Positions 14,200 to 14,959 of a stretch of 14,959 nucleotides of DNA are shown here, one piece after another. The stretch's first letter is position 1. Each line of letters opens with the position of its first letter. The position numbers and the translations under genes were made by a program. The stretch lies in NCBI GenBank assembly GCA_021815905.1, contig JAKAZP010000014.1, positions 1 through 14,959 on the forward strand, in the 5' to 3' direction. This stretch comes from Pseudomonadota bacterium. GTDB lineage: Bacteria > Pseudomonadota > Gammaproteobacteria > Steroidobacterales > Steroidobacteraceae. The notes under the pieces were generated by a model that saw only the letters and a program-made list of their open reading frames with translations, was not told where the DNA came from and ran no database searches.

Positions 14200-14959
14200 C
14201 TATGCGCGCGACTCGAGCGCCGCGCACAGCGCGCTCACCGCGCGCTCCTGCTGATCCCAGGAGGCGACCAGGCGCGCGGTGCCGCCCTGAGGGGCGCCCC
14301 AGTCGTAGAACTCGAAGCCGGCGGCTCGCAGGCGCGCCTTGCCCTCGGCGCCGAGCTCGACGAAGACCTCGTTCGCCTCCACCGGATGCAGCAGCCGCTC
14401 GCCCGCGGCCTTGCCGATCCGGCGCGCGAAGTCGTTGGCGCGACGGGCGTTTCGCTGCCAGAGGCCGGTCTCGACGTAGGCGAGGAGCTGCGCGGCGGCG
14501 TAGCGCGACTTCGAGAGCAGATGGCCCGCCCGTTTGCGCCGCAGCTCGAAATCACGCACCAGGTCGCGATCGAAGAACACGACGGCCTCGGCCGCGAGCG
14601 CGCCGTTCTTGGTCGCGCCGAAGGAGAGAACGTCGACGCCGGCCCGCCACGTGACATCCCCGGGGTGGCAGTCGAGGCCCACGAGGGCATTGGCGAAGCG
14701 CGCCCCGTCCATGTGCACCTTCAGGCCGTGCGCATGCGCCACCTCGCACAGCGCCGCGAGCTCCGCGGGCCGGTACGCGGTGCCGAGCTCGGTCGCCTGA
14801 CTCACCGAGACGGCCGCGGGCTGCACCGTGTGCACCGACGTCGGGTGCGCATCGAGCGCGGCGGCGAGCGCCCCGGCCGTCATCCGGCCGTGCTCCCCGG
14901 GAAGGAGCGCGAGCTGCGCACCCCCGGTGAAGAATCCGGGCGCGCCGCACTCATCGCAG
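14200..14959 (-). CDS. Low-specificity threonine aldolase, N-terminus cut by window edge
   Basis: The last 252 residues of a PLP-dependent aldolase that splits threonine (usually L-threonine or L-allo-threonine) into glycine and acetaldehyde. At the edge the frame reads CDECGAPGFFTGG, close to the DECGA motif of the family. This is followed by HTVQPAAVSVSQATELGTAY, HAHGLKVHMDGARFANALVGL and the PLP lysine in SFGATKNG (codon 14608-14610). The C-terminal half ends with HPVEANEVFVEL and RLVASWDQ. Family length is about 335-350, so roughly 90-100 residues are missing. An internal ATG at 14883 is not the true start, because the family match continues upstream. Convergent with the exporter operon. 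Stereospecificity (the ltaE name) cannot be read from this fragment. Confidence 0.88.
   Translation of the reverse strand, partial: CDECGAPGFFTGGAQLALLPGEHGRMTAGALAAALDAHPTSVHTVQPAAVSVSQATELGTAYRPAELAALCEVAHAHGLKVHMDGARFANALVGLDCHPGDVTWRAGVDVLSFGATKNGALAAEAVVFFDRDLVRDFELRRKRAGHLLSKSRYAAAQLLAYVETGLWQRNARRANDFARRIGKAAGERLLHPVEANEVFVELGAEGKARLRAAGFEFYDWGAPQGGTARLVASWDQQERAVSALCAALESRA

Noticed and set aside
1..14959. Search by eye for CRISPR arrays, insertion sequences, tRNA and rRNA genes, and toxin-antitoxin or defence clusters
   Set aside because: No repeat-spacer pattern, transposase, RNA gene signature or defence-type gene set was found. The only nuclease-like proteins are TatD and the NERD protein, in housekeeping contexts.

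Overview
This is a very GC-rich stretch of bacterial chromosome, densely packed with housekeeping-type genes. The fused aspartokinase-homoserine dehydrogenase followed directly by thrB and thrC, the TatD-subtype nuclease and the DUF4389 protein all suggest a high-GC gammaproteobacterium, perhaps near Xanthomonadales, Nevskiales or Steroidobacter-like lineages. That placement is an inference from gene content; no rRNA or other decisive marker is present. I see no tRNA, rRNA, CRISPR array, insertion sequence, integrase or phage gene, and no gene-free stretch longer than about 110 bases.

Left part (1-1515, minus strand): an XdhC/CoxI-family protein is followed, with a short overlap, by an unrecognised helix-rich protein that runs off the left edge. 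Centre-left (1610-6979, plus strand): a compact threonine operon, thrA-thrB-thrC, makes threonine from aspartate semialdehyde precursors. It is followed without a gap by a small membrane-anchored NERD-domain protein. The genes are linked by GTGA overlaps or abutting stop and start codons. Centre (6976-9292, minus strand): tatD and an M20-family metallopeptidase run toward the thr operon, and the peptidase and NERD genes share bases in their stop codons.

Right part (9327-14166, plus strand): a small DUF4389 membrane protein is followed by a four-gene exporter. It comprises a HlyD/MacA-type periplasmic adaptor, a LolD/MacB-type ATPase and two different FtsX-like permeases. Together these look like a tripartite (MacAB-like) ABC exporter whose permease is a heterodimer; the substrate cannot be read from sequence. 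At the right edge, on the minus strand, is the C-terminal three quarters of a low-specificity threonine aldolase, so threonine synthesis and threonine cleavage lie within about 10 kb of each other.

Most of the window is ordinary core metabolism and transport. I did not find a convincing new defence or mobile system. The items most worth a second look are the NERD protein coupled to thrC with an altered catalytic motif, the competing start sites in the xdhC-thrA divergent region, the TatD proline-rich extension, the AT-rich dyad before the peptidase gene, and the repeated GTGAC/GTCAC elements between the adaptor and ATPase genes.
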